Below, in pieces: positions 62,693-64,000 of a stretch of 64,000 nucleotides of DNA; the first letter of the stretch is position 1; every line of letters starts with the position of its first letter. This stretch comes from Vulcanimicrobiota bacterium. Lineage in GTDB: Bacteria > Vulcanimicrobiota > Vulcanimicrobiia > Vulcanimicrobiales > Vulcanimicrobiaceae. Location: assembly GCA_013036095.1 (NCBI GenBank), contig JAAXCW010000003.1, positions 124,001-188,000 of the forward strand. Direction: 5' to 3'. A model generated the notes under the pieces. The model did no database searches, was not told where the DNA came from, and saw only the letters and a list, made by a program, of their open reading frames with translations. Made by a program: the position numbers and the translations under genes.

Positions 62693-63524
62693 AGGCGCTC
62701 TGCGCGTTCGCGGCCGGGCGCTCGAGTGGGGCGCGCGCACGTACGTCATGGGCATCCTCAACGTGACGCCCGACTCTTTTTCAGGCGACGGCATCGAAGA
62801 GCCCGACCTGGCTGTGGCGTTTGCGCACACGCAGCTGGAGCGCGGAAGCGATATCTTGGACGTCGGTGCCGAGTCGACGCGCCCCGGACACGAACCTGTT
62901 TCGGCCCAAACGGAGATCGCCCGGCTCATTCCCGTGATTGCCGCCATCCGCAGCCGGCTGCCTTCGGCTATTCTCTCGGTGGATACGCACAAGAACGACG
63001 TTTTTCGCGCGGCCGCCGACGCCGGAGCCGATCTGCTCAACTGTGTTTGGGGCCTGCCGCCCGCTCTGCTGGAAACGGCACTCGAACGCCAGATGGCCGT
63101 CATCGTGATGCACAACAAGTCCCAGCCGCGCTACGATGGCGACGTCATGGACGAAGTGTTGTCGTTCTTAGAAGAAGCTGCCGTTCGAGCGGTGCGCGCC
63201 GGCATACCGGCGGAGCACGTCATCTTGGATCCCGGCATCGGTTTTGGCAAAACCGCCGATCACAATCTGCAGATATTGCAGCAGCTTCCGCGTTTGGCCG
63301 GGCTCGGATTTCCTACGCTGGTCGGCACGTCGCGCAAATCGACAATCGGCAAGCTCACCGGACGCGATCCCGACGATCGCATCTATGGCACGGCGGCCAC
63401 GACTGCGCTCGCGATTGGCGCCGGCATTGACGTTGTGCGCGTGCACGACGTGTCGCAGACCAAAGACGTGGCGAACGTCGCCGATGCAATCGTGCGCAAC
63501 TGGAGGCCGCAGGGATGGACGTAA
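62670..63524 (+). CDS. folP: Dihydropteroate synthase
   Basis: 284 aa from a TTG that overlaps folC by 23 bases and has GGAG nine bases ahead; no closer ATG precedes the core. VMGILNVTPDSFSGDG, ILDVGAESTRPGHEPVS, LSVDTHKNDVF, ILDPGIGFGKTADHN and VGTSRKSTIGKL are the expected pterin and sulfonamide-site motifs. Condenses pterin pyrophosphate with p-aminobenzoate. Confidence 0.93.
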   Translation: MQLQTRDRGALRVRGRALEWGARTYVMGILNVTPDSFSGDGIEEPDLAVAFAHTQLERGSDILDVGAESTRPGHEPVSAQTEIARLIPVIAAIRSRLPSAILSVDTHKNDVFRAAADAGADLLNCVWGLPPALLETALERQMAVIVMHNKSQPRYDGDVMDEVLSFLEEAAVRAVRAGIPAEHVILDPGIGFGKTADHNLQILQQLPRLAGLGFPTLVGTSRKSTIGKLTGRDPDDRIYGTAATTALAIGAGIDVVRVHDVSQTKDVANVADAIVRNWRPQGWT

Positions 63525-63892
63525 TGCGCATCGACGGCATTCGCGCATTTGGACGTCATGGAGCCGATCCCGGCGAACGGGATGCCGCCCAAGCGTTCGA
63601 CGTCACGGTCGTCATCGAATCCGATCTGAGTCCTGCGGCTGAAAGCGACGATCTCAAGGACGCGATCGATTACTCTGTGGTGCGCCAAACGACCGCGCGT
63701 ATCATCGAGTCGACATCGTTCCGGCTGATCGAACGTTTGGCTGCCGAAATTGCGCGCGCGATCCTCGAGGATTCGCGCATCGCCTACGCGGAGATCACGA
63801 TAGCGAAATCCGGCGTGCTGCAAGGCGCCACGCCCAGCGTCACGCTGCGCCGCCCAAACCCGAAGTTTCACGCGTGGCCCGCGCCGGGATAG
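63515..63892 (+). CDS. folB: Dihydroneopterin aldolase
   Basis: 125 aa; starts MDVMRIDGIRAFGRHGADPGE. The later ATG at 63524, in a TAATG overlap with folP, is also plausible and would shorten it by three residues. The GXHG motif near the N-terminus and the catalytic Lys in AEITIAKSGV near the end match FolB. Overlaps folP and folK at its ends. Confidence 0.92.
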   Translation: MDVMRIDGIRAFGRHGADPGERDAAQAFDVTVVIESDLSPAAESDDLKDAIDYSVVRQTTARIIESTSFRLIERLAAEIARAILEDSRIAYAEITIAKSGVLQGATPSVTLRRPNPKFHAWPAPG

Positions 63893-64000
63893 GGCTCGGT
63901 TCCAACTTAGGCGATCCGGCCGCCAACGTGCGCGCCGCGATCGATGCGCTGAGTGAAGTCGGAACGGTGACGGGCTGCTCGCGGCTCTACCGTACCAAGC
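63874..64000 (+). CDS. folK: 2-amino-4-hydroxy-6-hydroxymethyldihydropteridine diphosphokinase (partial)
   Basis: GTG at 63874, overlapping the end of folB. The visible residues are IGLGSNLGDPAANVRAAIDAL and later SRLYRTK, the classic FolK N-terminus (GSNLGD). The window ends inside the gene. It supplies the pyrophosphorylated pterin used by FolP. Confidence 0.9.
   Translation, partial: MARAGIGLGSNLGDPAANVRAAIDALSEVGTVTGCSRLYRTK

Noticed and set aside
1-64000. CRISPR array or prophage
   Set aside because: No regularly spaced repeats, cas genes, integrase or structural phage genes are visible.

Overview
The window is one contiguous chromosomal segment of a GC-rich, diderm (Gram-negative-type) bacterium. 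It is densely packed: most neighbours overlap by 1-4 bases (ATGA, TGATG, TAATG, GTGA, or a shared CTAG between convergent genes). Complex I, TonB/ExbB/ExbD, an outer-membrane beta-barrel, M-box Mg2+ control and a YabE-like G5/3D protein occur together. This suggests a poorly characterised soil-type phylum such as Eremiobacterota/WPS-2 or a relative, but that placement is an inference from gene content only. I see no rRNA, CRISPR array, phage or intact insertion sequence. One tRNA-Ser (TGA) is present.

Layout. 1-5235: the end of a complex I operon (nuoJ tail, nuoK, L, M, N). 5278-9314: exported TPR protein, RidA, aldo/keto reductase and a PLP decarboxylase. 9504-11922: glutamine synthetase overlapping a PucR-type regulator. 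11944-14800: an M-box Mg2+ riboswitch with terminator, followed by a soluble PRC/MgtE_N/CBS Mg2+-sensor-like protein and an NRAMP-related transporter. 14878-18908: cupin, TPR protein, Crp/Fnr regulator, STAS protein, inositol-phosphatase-like enzyme. 18905-22205 (minus): tryptophan 2,3-dioxygenase, kynureninase-like enzyme and MATE exporter in one coupled operon. 22269-24662: lipoprotein, small ORFs, tRNA-Ser, DsrE-like secreted protein. 24734-29430: two paralogous PDZ/multi-TM/GAF proteins without a kinase domain, on either side of an ammonium channel gene. 29427-33141: beta-barrel porin, peptide-binding lipoprotein, MgtC-like protein. 33130-45427: serS, moeA, hisC-like, phosphoesterase, thioesterase, smpB, tilS, hpt, ftsH, two M16-like proteins without zinc motifs, and a glycosyltransferase. 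45374-51468: glycosyltransferases, CPBP protease, rsmA, YabE-like protein, RNase-H-like protein, alkyladenine glycosylase. 51669-54947: rho, a striking 168-bp palindromic element, an rRNA pseudouridine synthase and DAHP synthase. 55083-59399: TonB-type energy transduction cluster. 59412-64000: uppP, moaC, mog, then folC, folP, folB, folK (cut by the window end).

The most notable items are the Mg2+ module (riboswitch, terminator, detached MgtE-type sensor and NRAMP-like carrier), the output-less sensor pair around the ammonium channel, two genes whose only sensible starts are ACG and ATC placed exactly at stop/start overlaps, and the 33-bp perfect inverted repeat behind rho.
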